Origin: Synechococcus sp. CCY 9618
GTDB taxonomy: Bacteria; Cyanobacteriota; Cyanobacteriia; PCC-6307; Cyanobiaceae
DNA length: 64,000 nt
Direction of reading: 5' to 3'
NCBI RefSeq assembly: GCF_019038415.1
Contig: NZ_JAFKRG010000035.1
Coordinates: 1-64,000 of the forward strand
Every line of letters begins with the position of its first letter. Position 1 is the stretch's first letter. Position numbers and translations under genes: made by a program. The notes beneath the pieces were generated by a model that saw only the letters and a list, made by a program, of their open reading frames with translations, was not told the origin of the DNA and made no database searches. Positions 29,850 to 37,476 of the stretch are shown here, piece after piece.

Positions 29850-31652
29850 GTGGAGTCTGGCCGCCGTTCCGTATGCAAGGAAGGCCCCCAGACTGATGCC
29901 AGCGACCCGGTATCAGTGGACATTCAGCATCGATCCGCAGCCCTCACAAGGGCCGCCGCAGCCGCCGACACCTTCGAGCTGTCGTTCTCGTCAGAGGAGC
30001 CAGTCGAGCGGTACTTCGGCCCGGAGGTGTTGAGCCACGACCCCGGCGCCGTTGACCTGTCCCGCCTCAATGGTGGCACCGCACCGCTGCTCTGGAACCA
30101 TTCGCCGGATGCGGTGATCGGTGTTGTCGAGCAGGCCAACATCCGCGGCAAGCGTGGCCGTGCCCGCGTCAGGTGGGGCACGTCCGACCTGGCACAACAG
30201 ATCCGCCGTGATGTTGAAGCGGGGATCATCTCCGCGGTTTCCACGGGTTACCAGATCCTCGATTCGGTGGCTCGCGGTGCCGGCATCCTCGCCACGTCCT
30301 GGCAGCCGCTGGAAGTCTCGCTCGTGAGTATTCCAGCCGACGCCACCGTGGGCATCGGCCGCTCTCTCACCCCCTCCACCCGCCACACCACCATGGCCAG
30401 CACCAAGACCACCACCGCCGACATCAGCCCCGCCGATGACAACGGCCAGGCCGACGCCATCGCCGCCCTGAGCGATCAGGTCGCGAAACTCACCCGCCAG
30501 CTGGCGACCCCTGCCCAGCCGGTGCAACGTCGCGCCGTGCCGATCGCTGGGGCTTCCGACTACGCCTACGCCAGCCTGGGCCTGAGCGACCGGGAGCAGC
30601 GGTCCTATTCCATCGTCAAGGCGATTCAGGCCCAGGCCACCGGCCGCTGGGATGAAGCGGGCCTCGAGCTGGAGGCCTCCCGTGCCATGGCGCAACAGCT
30701 GGGGAAGAATCCCCGTGGCTTCTACGTGCCGACCGGTGATCTCCAGCTGAGGAGCACCTACGTGGTGGGCACCGACAGCCTGGGCGGAAACCTTGTGCAG
30801 GATGAGGTGCGCGCCGAGAGCTTCATCGAAGCCCTGCGGAATCGTGCGGTCGTTGCAGAACTGGGTGCTCAGATGCTGCCGGGCTTGGTTGGCAACGTGC
30901 TGATCCCCCGTCGCTCTGGTGTCAGCAGCACGTACTGGGTCGCAGAATCTGGCGCGCTGACCGAGAGCAACGGGACGTTCGATCAGGTGAGCCTGACGCC
31001 CAAGACCCTGGGATGCCTGTCCAAGTTCTCCCGACTGTCGCAGCTGCAGAGCACACCGGAGATCGAGCAGCTCATCCGCCAGGACTTCGCCGCCCAGGTG
31101 GCCCTGGGCATTGACGCCGCCGCCCTCTACGGTGCCGGCTCCAGTAACGAGCCGCTGGGCATTGCCGGCACGTCCGGCATCGGTGCAGTCGTGGGCGGAA
31201 CGAACGGCGCCCTGCTGACCTTCGACCACCTGATGGACCTCATCAAAGAGGTTTCCATCGACAACGCCGACGCCGCCGGTGCCGCCTTCATCCTCAACGC
31301 GAGGTCTGAGGCGCGCCTGATGCAGATCAAGGACAGCCAGGGCAACTACCTGATGGGCCCCGGCAGCATCTCCGGCGGTGCACCTGGCGCCCTGTGGGGT
31401 CGCCGGTTCGCCGTCACCAATCAGGCCCGCTCGAACCTCACCAAGGGCACCGCTTCCGGTGTGGCCTCGGAGGTGTTCTACGGCGACTTCAGCCAGCTGG
31501 TGATCGGGATGTGGGGCGGCCTGGACATCGCCGTGGATCCGTACACCAACTTCAACACGGGTGACGTGCAGATCCGGGCGTTCTCCACGGTCGACATCGG
31601 TGTGCGCCAGCCATCGGCATTCGCCCGGATGGCTGATGCTCTGACGGCATAG
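29850..31652 (+). CDS. Fused HK97-type prohead protease and major capsid protein
   Basis: The 600-aa protein joins two virion functions. Residues about 25-170 resemble the S78 prohead protease, with the probable catalytic His in LLWNHSP (H84), the Ser in ISAVSTGY (S131) and the family tail EVSLVSIPAD. A short linker with a coiled coil (ALSDQVAKLTRQL) may act as a scaffold. Residues about 290-600 match the HK97-fold major capsid family, for example VGNVLIPRRSG, YWVAESGALTES and GLDIAVDPYTNF. The start is uncertain: GTG at 29,850, or a later GTG before DIQHRSA. It should form the satellite's own shell, with the protease removing itself during maturation. Confidence 0.88.
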   Translation: MESGRRSVCKEGPQTDASDPVSVDIQHRSAALTRAAAAADTFELSFSSEEPVERYFGPEVLSHDPGAVDLSRLNGGTAPLLWNHSPDAVIGVVEQANIRGKRGRARVRWGTSDLAQQIRRDVEAGIISAVSTGYQILDSVARGAGILATSWQPLEVSLVSIPADATVGIGRSLTPSTRHTTMASTKTTTADISPADDNGQADAIAALSDQVAKLTRQLATPAQPVQRRAVPIAGASDYAYASLGLSDREQRSYSIVKAIQAQATGRWDEAGLELEASRAMAQQLGKNPRGFYVPTGDLQLRSTYVVGTDSLGGNLVQDEVRAESFIEALRNRAVVAELGAQMLPGLVGNVLIPRRSGVSSTYWVAESGALTESNGTFDQVSLTPKTLGCLSKFSRLSQLQSTPEIEQLIRQDFAAQVALGIDAAALYGAGSSNEPLGIAGTSGIGAVVGGTNGALLTFDHLMDLIKEVSIDNADAAGAAFILNARSEARLMQIKDSQGNYLMGPGSISGGAPGALWGRRFAVTNQARSNLTKGTASGVASEVFYGDFSQLVIGMWGGLDIAVDPYTNFNTGDVQIRAFSTVDIGVRQPSAFARMADALTA

Positions 31653-31731
31653 TCCGCAGACTTACGCGGGAACCGGGGGCGGGTCCACTTCCAGCCCGTC
31701 CCCTTTACTCCCAACCCACTGGAGTTGAACT

Positions 31732-32028
31732 ATGGCCACCGATCAGGAATCGTTCACGCCTGAGCAGATGGAACAGGCCATCGCCGCCCAGCTGCTCACC
31801 GCCCAGCTGGCCCTGGTCCGTGCATCGCTGCTCACCCTGAGGCTGCTGGCCGATGAGAGCGAGGCCACCCGCTGGCGCCTGATGGCGGCCGACACCCGGG
31901 AACGGGGCGAGCTCACCATGCTCCAGAAGCGCCTCACGGATCACGCCGGTGATGTGACGGCCGAAGCGCACGGCCGGCTGTGCCAGCTGATGGCGCCGGT
32001 GTTCGCAGGGCCGCCGGTGGATCGGTGA
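31732..32028 (+). CDS. Small helical hypothetical protein
   Basis: This 98-aa protein is almost entirely helical (MATDQESFTPEQMEQAIAAQ; LLTLRLLADESEATRW). It follows the capsid gene by 79 bp, and GTTGAACT before its ATG is a weak ribosome-binding region. Its position suggests a head-completion or decoration role, but no family is recognised. Confidence 0.5.
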   Translation: MATDQESFTPEQMEQAIAAQLLTAQLALVRASLLTLRLLADESEATRWRLMAADTRERGELTMLQKRLTDHAGDVTAEAHGRLCQLMAPVFAGPPVDR

Positions 32029-32137
32029 GCGTGGCCCGCTGGTGATGCGGAAGCTCACCGGCAGCGGTGCGGAGTTGCCTTGGACATGGCGGTGGAGGTG
32101 GTGCTACGCCTGGCCTCCACCGACCCCCGGAAACCCC

Positions 32138-32395
32138 ATGCCAACCCTGTTCACGGACCTTCCCGAGATGTGGGCCCTGCAGCCTGACGAGGAACCCTGC
32201 CCTGCTGCTGAGGCCGCCGCCGCCCTGCTGGAGATCGCCGCAGCTGCGAGTGACGACACCGAGCCCTGCCTCGCCCAGCTGGGCGCCGCGCCGGACGTGA
32301 CCCCTGAGGCGGTCGCCCTGGGCGTCATGCTGCGCAACCTGCTGGCCCAGGTCCTGGAGACCGCCGATCAGCTGGCCGCGGCGACAGGGCCCTAG
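32138..32395 (+). CDS. Small acidic Ala-rich hypothetical protein
   Basis: The 85-aa frame from the ATG at 32,138 (MPTLFTDLPEMWALQPDEEP) is acidic and helical, ending GVMLRNLLAQVLETADQLAAA. The frame is open about 100 bp upstream, but that part is rich in Trp and Pro and looks non-coding. Its stop overlaps the stop of the convergent recombinase gene by 4 bp. Function unknown. Confidence 0.45.
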   Translation: MPTLFTDLPEMWALQPDEEPCPAAEAAAALLEIAAAASDDTEPCLAQLGAAPDVTPEAVALGVMLRNLLAQVLETADQLAAATGP

Positions 32396-33639
32396 CGCAA
32401 CGTGATCTCAACCCGCCGGGGATTCCCCAAGAACCGGACGCTGGCGACGAACTCCACCACGATCGCCCGCAGCTCCTCATCGGTGGCAAGCTCCAGCGTG
32501 CCGGGTGTGGCGAACAGATCCGCCAGCCCGTCGTAACGCGGGCCTGACGGCACCTGTTGCAGCGCCCCCAGCCGGCCGCGCAGATCAGCCAGCGCCGGGG
32601 CAAGGCCAGCCACGCCGGAGCGCTCCAGTGCTTCGAGCTGATGCAGCTGTGCCCGCAGTTCGATCGCTTCCGGTGGCTCCTGATGCTGGACGGTGCCGGC
32701 CAGCTCGGCCAGCTCCACGGCGCGGGTGCGCAGGGCCTCGAGCACCTGGGCCCGGACGACGGCCTCCTGGATCGAGCGGCCGTAGAACGTGCAGCTGGGG
32801 CTCTTGCATTTCAGCCGTGCCACGGCGCCATCCATCTGCCGGTGGCAGCAGCGGCCGCATTCGCTGCAGCTCACCAGCCCGGTGAACAACCTGAGCCGGC
32901 CGGCAGTGCGCCCGATCGCTGATGCTCTGGACTGCCGCAACCTGGTGGCCTGCTCCCACTCTTGCCACGTCATCAGCGCCGGCACCGCACCCCACTGGCC
33001 ATGGGCGAAGCCACGCAGCATGGGGTGATCCAGCCAGCGGCGCACACCGGTGTGCGACACGTCGGTGCCGCTGTCGCGGATCCACTGGTTGATGTTCATC
33101 CCGGCCGCCAGCAGCCCATCGAACCGCTCGCGGGCCTGGGTCCAGGTGGTGGGGTCCGGTGCTGCGCGTCCGTCCTGTGAGCAGTAGCCGAACGGCAGCC
33201 GGCCGGTGCCGAGGTAACCAGCAGCACGACGTCGTGCCAGGCCGTCGCGGACCTTGGCGCCCACCAGCCGGGACGAGGCCTGGTTCATCACTGACAGGAC
33301 GCCGGCGGTGATGAATCCGGAGTAGCTCTCCACCTCGATCTGGCCGCCGGTCAGCGCCTGCACCCTGACGCCCTGCTGTGCGCAGGCGGCAAGGAAGGCC
33401 ATGTCGTCACCGCTGCGGCTGAGGCGGGACTGATCGATCACGACGACTTCGGACACCACGCCCGAGGCCACCAGCGACCACAGCTCCTCCCAGGCTGGCC
33501 GCTTCCCGCCGCTGTAGGCGCTGGCCCGCTCAGCCAGCACCCGGTCGCAGCCGGCAGCCTCCAGGTCGCGCACCTGGCCCTCGATGCTGATGTCCTGGGC
33601 GCGCTTGGTGGTGCTGACCCTGGCCAGGCCTACCCTCAC
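32392..33639 (-). CDS. Serine site-specific recombinase (integrase) of the element
   Basis: The 415-aa enzyme begins MRVGLARVSTTKRAQD, with the catalytic Ser at residue 9, and has the resolvase Arg motif in DQSRLSRSGDD. A recombinase domain (GTGRLPFGYCSQDG) and a zinc ribbon (CSECGRCC and CKSPSC) follow, then a coiled-coil tail. It is at the short end of large serine recombinases; cyanobacterial XisF-type enzymes are a plausible relative. It starts with GTG, pointing away from htpG, 34 bp from the attR core, which is the usual integrase-next-to-att layout. It should insert and excise the element at htpG. Confidence 0.9.
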   Translation of the reverse strand: MRVGLARVSTTKRAQDISIEGQVRDLEAAGCDRVLAERASAYSGGKRPAWEELWSLVASGVVSEVVVIDQSRLSRSGDDMAFLAACAQQGVRVQALTGGQIEVESYSGFITAGVLSVMNQASSRLVGAKVRDGLARRRAAGYLGTGRLPFGYCSQDGRAAPDPTTWTQARERFDGLLAAGMNINQWIRDSGTDVSHTGVRRWLDHPMLRGFAHGQWGAVPALMTWQEWEQATRLRQSRASAIGRTAGRLRLFTGLVSCSECGRCCHRQMDGAVARLKCKSPSCTFYGRSIQEAVVRAQVLEALRTRAVELAELAGTVQHQEPPEAIELRAQLHQLEALERSGVAGLAPALADLRGRLGALQQVPSGPRYDGLADLFATPGTLELATDEELRAIVVEFVASVRFLGNPRRVEITLR

Positions 33640-33661
33640 AGGAGCCTCTCACCCGACAGTG
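33640..33661 (+). promoter_or_regulatory. Element-supplied ribosome-binding region for truncated htpG
   Basis: AGGAG at 33,640-33,644 lies 14 bases before an in-frame GTG at 33,659. Both are element DNA. The spacing is longer than ideal, so translation may be weak. Any promoter for this start would lie inside or antisense to the recombinase gene. Confidence 0.45.
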
Positions 33662-35584
33662 CTCCAGACGATACAGGGCCAGATTCAGATCCACACCGAG
33701 AACATCTTCCCGATCATCAAGAAGGCCGTCTATTCCGGCCATGAGGTGTTCCTGCGGGAACTGGTGAGCAACGGGGTGGATGCGATCAGCAAGCGCCGCA
33801 TGGCTGCCATGGCCGGCGACTGCAGCGAGGGAGCGGAGGGCACGATCGCCATCCGCATCGACCGGGAAGCCAGGACCCTCACCATCAGCGACAACGGCAT
33901 CGGCATGACCGCCGATGAAGTGAAGCGCTACATCAACCAGGTGGCCTTCTCCAGTGCCGAGGATTTCCTGGAGAAGTACAAGAGCGAGAACGATGCCATC
34001 ATCGGCCACTTCGGCCTGGGCTTCTATTCCAGCTTCATGGTGGCCGCCCGGGTGGAGCTGGTCAGCCGCAGCGCCCGGCCGGAGGCCGAAGCGGTGCGCT
34101 GGAGCTGCGACGGCTCCCCCAATTTCAGCCTCGAGGGTGCCGAGCGCGCCGAGCCGGGCACCGATGTGATCCTGCACCTGATGGAGGAGGAGCTGGAGTA
34201 CATCGAGCCCTCCCGCATCCGCACCCTGATCACCACCTACTGCGACTTCCTGCCGGTGGCGGTCCAGCTGGACGGCGAAACGGTGAACAAGCGCGAGGCC
34301 CCCTGGCGCAAGAGCCCCCGGGACCTCTCCGACGACGATTACATCGCCCTCTACCGCTACCTGTATCCCTTCCAGGGGGACCCCCTGCTCTGGGTGCACC
34401 TCAACACCGATTACCCGTACAACCTCCAGGGGATTCTCTATTTCCCCAGAATCACCGGCCGGGCCGACTGGGAGAAGGGCGAGATCCGGCTCTACTGCAA
34501 CCAGGTCTTCGTCAGCGATTCGATCAAGGAGGTGGTGCCCCGCTACCTGCTGCCCCTGCGGGGGGTGATCGACTCCCCCGACATCCCGCTCAACGTCAGC
34601 CGCAGCGCCCTGCAGACCGACCGCCGGGTGCGCTCCATCGGCGGCTTCGTGGCCAAGAAGGTGGGTGACCGGCTCAAGCAGCTGCACCGCGACGATCCGG
34701 CCCGCTACGCCGGCAGCTGGGATTCCCTGGCCCCGTTCATCAAGATCGGTGCGATGGAGGACGAGAAGTTCGCCGATCAGGTGGCCGATCTGGTGCTGTT
34801 CGGCACCACCGCTGCCGCCGGCGAGGCCCCCGGAGACGACGCCGCGGAGGCGGCAGCCACCGACCCCATCGCCTGCGAGGACAGGGTGTACACCACCCTG
34901 GCCGGCTATCGCAGCCGCCTGGCGGCCGACAACGCCAGCCGCATCCTCTACTGCACGGATGAGGCCGGCCAGGCCGGAGCCCTGGCCCTCTGGAGGGGCC
35001 AGGGAGCGGAGGTGCTGCTGGCCGACACCCTGATCGATTCCCAGTTCATCCCCTGGCTGGAGGCCCGCCACGGCGAACTCAAGTTCCAGCGGGTCGACGC
35101 TGAGCTCGACGCCAGCCTGCACGAGCCGGAGAGCGAGCTGGCCGATGCCGAGGGCAAGGACAGCGGCGAGAAACTGCGGGATCTGTTCAAAGCCTCTCTC
35201 AACGACGACAAGATCACCGTCCAGGTGCAGTCGCTGAAGGGAGAAGGCTCGCCGGCCGCCCTGATCCTGCTGCCGGAGCAGATGCGCCGCCTCAACGACA
35301 TGGGGGCGCTCATGGACCAGCGCCTGCCGGGCCTGCCCGACCACCACGTGCTGCTGGTCAACCGCCGCCATCCCCTTGTGGAGGGACTGCTGAAGCTCTC
35401 CTCCGGGGCCGTGATCACCGGAGCTGCGGGCAGCTCCCCCACCCAGCAGCTGGCCGAGGCTCTCAGCCGCCACATCTATGAGATGGCCCGCCTGGCGGTG
35501 GGGGGCCTGGAACCCAACCAGCTGGCCGGTTTCCAGCAGCGCAGCGCCGACCTCATGGGCCAGCTGATGCAGCGGGGCCTCTGA
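33659..35584 (+). CDS. htpG: HtpG (Hsp90 chaperone) with element-replaced N-terminus
   Basis: HtpG is the bacterial Hsp90. Intact family features include NIFPIIKKAVYSGHEVFLRE, the ATP-site LTISDNGIGMTADEV and GHFGLGFYSSFMVA, and a full middle and C-terminal region ending at 35,584. The native first codons are 9.1 kb away at 24,548. Here the gene would start at GTG 33,659 and read MLQTIQGQIQIH instead of MTVLEQGQIQIH. The frame is open further upstream to 33,584, antisense to the recombinase. Whether this form is expressed is unknown. The ATPase region is complete, so a protein made from this start should be functional. Confidence 0.9.
   Translation: MLQTIQGQIQIHTENIFPIIKKAVYSGHEVFLRELVSNGVDAISKRRMAAMAGDCSEGAEGTIAIRIDREARTLTISDNGIGMTADEVKRYINQVAFSSAEDFLEKYKSENDAIIGHFGLGFYSSFMVAARVELVSRSARPEAEAVRWSCDGSPNFSLEGAERAEPGTDVILHLMEEELEYIEPSRIRTLITTYCDFLPVAVQLDGETVNKREAPWRKSPRDLSDDDYIALYRYLYPFQGDPLLWVHLNTDYPYNLQGILYFPRITGRADWEKGEIRLYCNQVFVSDSIKEVVPRYLLPLRGVIDSPDIPLNVSRSALQTDRRVRSIGGFVAKKVGDRLKQLHRDDPARYAGSWDSLAPFIKIGAMEDEKFADQVADLVLFGTTAAAGEAPGDDAAEAAATDPIACEDRVYTTLAGYRSRLAADNASRILYCTDEAGQAGALALWRGQGAEVLLADTLIDSQFIPWLEARHGELKFQRVDAELDASLHEPESELADAEGKDSGEKLRDLFKASLNDDKITVQVQSLKGEGSPAALILLPEQMRRLNDMGALMDQRLPGLPDHHVLLVNRRHPLVEGLLKLSSGAVITGAAGSSPTQQLAEALSRHIYEMARLAVGGLEPNQLAGFQQRSADLMGQLMQRGL
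33674..33684 (+). repeat. attR core, 11-bp direct repeat
   Basis: CAGGGCCAGAT matches 24,563-24,573 exactly and is in the htpG frame. CAGTGC at 33,657-33,662, just to the left, would be the left arm of attP. Confidence 0.88.
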
Positions 35585-35785
35585 GGCGGCGCCCGGCCCT
35601 GCTGGCGCTGGTGGATGGCAGCCGGCTGCCGGAGCACGAACTCCGGTTCGATCCGGACAGCGGCGTGCGACTGACCTCCTGAACTCCGCCAATCCTGTTG
35701 GCAGCCCGGGAATCAGGACCACAGGGCCCATTTGATAAAGTCACAGGCTGGCTACGGCCCGAACTGTCCAACGTCGTCATCCGTC
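35585..35785. other. htpG-rpmB intergenic region
   Basis: This 201-bp gap contains a short in-frame run ending at 35,682 (MDGSRLPEHELRFDPDSGVR from a GTG) that could be a 20-odd-residue peptide. I do not call it a gene. The part from about 35,695 to 35,785 probably holds the rpmB promoter. Confidence 0.35.
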
Positions 35786-36022
35786 ATGTCCCGGGTCTGT
35801 CAGCTCACCGGCAAGCGCGCCAACAACGGCATGGCCGTCAGCCATTCCCACGTGCGCACCAAGAAGCTGCAGCAGGTGAACCTGCAGGAGCGCCGGCTGT
35901 GGTGGGCCGAAGGCAAGCGCTTCATCAAGCTGCGCGTCTCCACCAAGGCCCTCAAGACGATCCAGAAAAAGGGCCTGGGCGCCTATGCCAAGGAACTGGG
36001 CGTCAATCTCGCCAAGATCTGA
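35786..36022 (+). CDS. rpmB: 50S ribosomal protein L28
   Basis: This 78-aa L28 begins [20 protein letters not shown] and carries the conserved [20 protein letters not shown] and [16 protein letters not shown] blocks. The ATG at 35,786 gives the family's usual N-terminus. It is in its expected place after htpG, which supports the element being an insertion into an otherwise ordinary locus. Confidence 0.97.
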   Translation: MSRVCQLTGKRANNGMAVSHSHVRTKKLQQVNLQERRLWWAEGKRFIKLRVSTKALKTIQKKGLGAYAKELGVNLAKI

Positions 36023-36049
36023 GTCCATCCCCCATCCCCCGAAGAGCCC

Positions 36050-36610
36050 ATGCAGCGCCGCGTGTTCCTTGGGGGCGCCGCCCTGGCTTCCCTGGCCCTG
36101 CTCAGCCGGCCCGACCGGTCCCTGGCCATGGGCGGCACCCTGCCCGAGCTCGACGCTCAGGCCCCTGCCTTTGAGCTGGCCGGTGTGGCTCCCGGGGCCG
36201 AGGGGGAGGTGAGTGAAACACGCCTGGCCAGGGATGATTTCCGGGGTCGCTGGCTGGCGCTCTACTTCTATCCCAAGGATTTCACCAGCGGCTGCACCCT
36301 TGAGGCCAGGGGTTTCCAGAGGGATCTGGCCCGTTTCCATGCCCGCAACGCCGAGGTGGTGGGGGTCAGCGCCGACGACACCGAAGCGCATCTCTCGTTC
36401 TGCGGCAGCGAGGGCCTGGCCTACCCCCTCCTCTCCGATCCCGGTGGGCAGGTCAGCCAGCGCTATGGATCCTGGCTGGCCCCCTTCTCGGCCCGCCACA
36501 CCTTTCTGATCGATCCCGACGGGGTGCTGCGGGAGCGCTGGGTGGCGGTACGGCCCTCGGGCCACAGCGCTGAGGTGCTCGACGCCCTGACCCGGCTGCA
36601 GGACGCGTGA
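36050..36610 (+). CDS. Exported peroxiredoxin of the Bcp/PrxQ type
   Basis: The 186-aa thiol peroxidase reduces hydroperoxides. The N-terminus MQRRVFLGGAALASLALLS looks like a Tat-type signal, so it probably acts in the thylakoid lumen or periplasm. The peroxidatic Cys is in YPKDFTSGCTLEA (C82); a second Cys, C118 (LSFCGSEG), may resolve it. It overlaps the phosphoesterase start by 4 bp (GTGA), so the two exported proteins are probably co-transcribed. Confidence 0.9.
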   Translation: MQRRVFLGGAALASLALLSRPDRSLAMGGTLPELDAQAPAFELAGVAPGAEGEVSETRLARDDFRGRWLALYFYPKDFTSGCTLEARGFQRDLARFHARNAEVVGVSADDTEAHLSFCGSEGLAYPLLSDPGGQVSQRYGSWLAPFSARHTFLIDPDGVLRERWVAVRPSGHSAEVLDALTRLQDA

Positions 36611-37473
36611 ACCCCAAGATCCGGAGGCGGCGCTTCCTGGGACTTCTAGGGGCGGCCGCCCTGGCCGCCCCGCTGCTGTCCATGCCGTCCCTGGGCGAGC
36701 CGGACCCGCAGCGGCTGCATTTCCTGGCCACCGCCGACAGCGGCAGCGGCAATGCCAACCAGCTGGCGGTGGGTCGTCGCATGGCGGAAACCCACCGGCT
36801 CCGGCCCGTGGACCTGGTGATCATGGCCGGCGACAACATCTACCCCGATGGTGATCTGAAGCTGGTCGAGAGCACCTTCCTGCGGCCCTACCGGGACCTG
36901 CTGCAGGCGGGAGTGCCCTTCCATGCGGTGCTCGGCAACCACGACATCCGAACCGCCGACGGTGCGCGGCAGATCGCCTACTCCCCCTTCGGCATGAGGG
37001 GCCGCTGGTACACGCTGCGGCGTGGCCCGGTGGAGTTCTTTCTTCTCGATACCAACGTCAATGCTCCCTGGCAGCACCAGCTGCCCTGGCTGAAGAGGGT
37101 CCTGGCGGCCAGCAAAGCCCCCTGGAAGGTGTTGGTGGGCCATCATCCGATCCGTTCGGCCGGCCTCTACGGCGATGATCCGGTGGCCATCGCCCGGCTG
37201 AGCCCCCTGTTCCGCCGTCACCGGGTGCAGCTGTACATCAACGGCCATGAGCACAACTACGAGCGGACCCGCGTCATCGACGGCACCACTTACCTCACGG
37301 TGGGCAACGGTGGGGCCCATCTGCGGGCGATTGTGCCCAACGCCCGTACGGTCCGGGCCCTGAGCACCTACGGCTTCGCCGAGATCTCGGTCACGCCGGA
37401 GCAGTTGCGGATCGACGCCTGGGACAGTCGGGGGGAGCGCATCGACCTGGCCGTGCTCAGCCGGACCGACTGA
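36607..37473 (+). CDS. Tat-exported metallophosphoesterase
   Basis: The 288-aa protein has a twin-arginine signal (RRRRFLGLLGAAALAAPLL). Calcineurin-like phosphoesterase motifs follow in order: a degenerate first motif, ATADSGSG, then MAGDNIYPDG, LGNHDIR, VGHHPI and NGHEHNYE. This resembles small purple-acid-phosphatase-like enzymes. It is likely a secreted phosphatase for organic phosphate; the substrate is unknown. GTG start at 36,607, overlapping the peroxiredoxin stop. Confidence 0.88.
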   Translation: MNPKIRRRRFLGLLGAAALAAPLLSMPSLGEPDPQRLHFLATADSGSGNANQLAVGRRMAETHRLRPVDLVIMAGDNIYPDGDLKLVESTFLRPYRDLLQAGVPFHAVLGNHDIRTADGARQIAYSPFGMRGRWYTLRRGPVEFFLLDTNVNAPWQHQLPWLKRVLAASKAPWKVLVGHHPIRSAGLYGDDPVAIARLSPLFRRHRVQLYINGHEHNYERTRVIDGTTYLTVGNGGAHLRAIVPNARTVRALSTYGFAEISVTPEQLRIDAWDSRGERIDLAVLSRTD

Positions 37474-37476
37474 GGG

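Larger units (their letters stand above)
24563..33684. mobile_element. Integrated capsid-encoding phage satellite (9.1 kb) in htpG
   Basis: The segment is bounded by 11-bp direct repeats and interrupts htpG at codons 6-9. Removing one repeat plus the interior (9,111 bp) restores a continuous htpG frame, MTVLEQGQIQIHTENI. Contents in order are an HTH protein, a primase-helicase, an iteron array, an HTH protein, a Nu1-like protein, small unknown genes, a fused prohead protease/capsid protein, small unknown genes and a serine recombinase at the right end. No portal, tail, lysis or large-terminase gene is present in this compact segment. It resembles capsid-forming phage-inducible islands. Mobility has not been shown. 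Confidence 0.85.

Noticed and set aside
24563-33684. Complete or decayed prophage
   Set aside because: There is no tail, portal, lysis or large-terminase gene, and no broken remnants of them. The genes present are intact and compact, with paired att cores.
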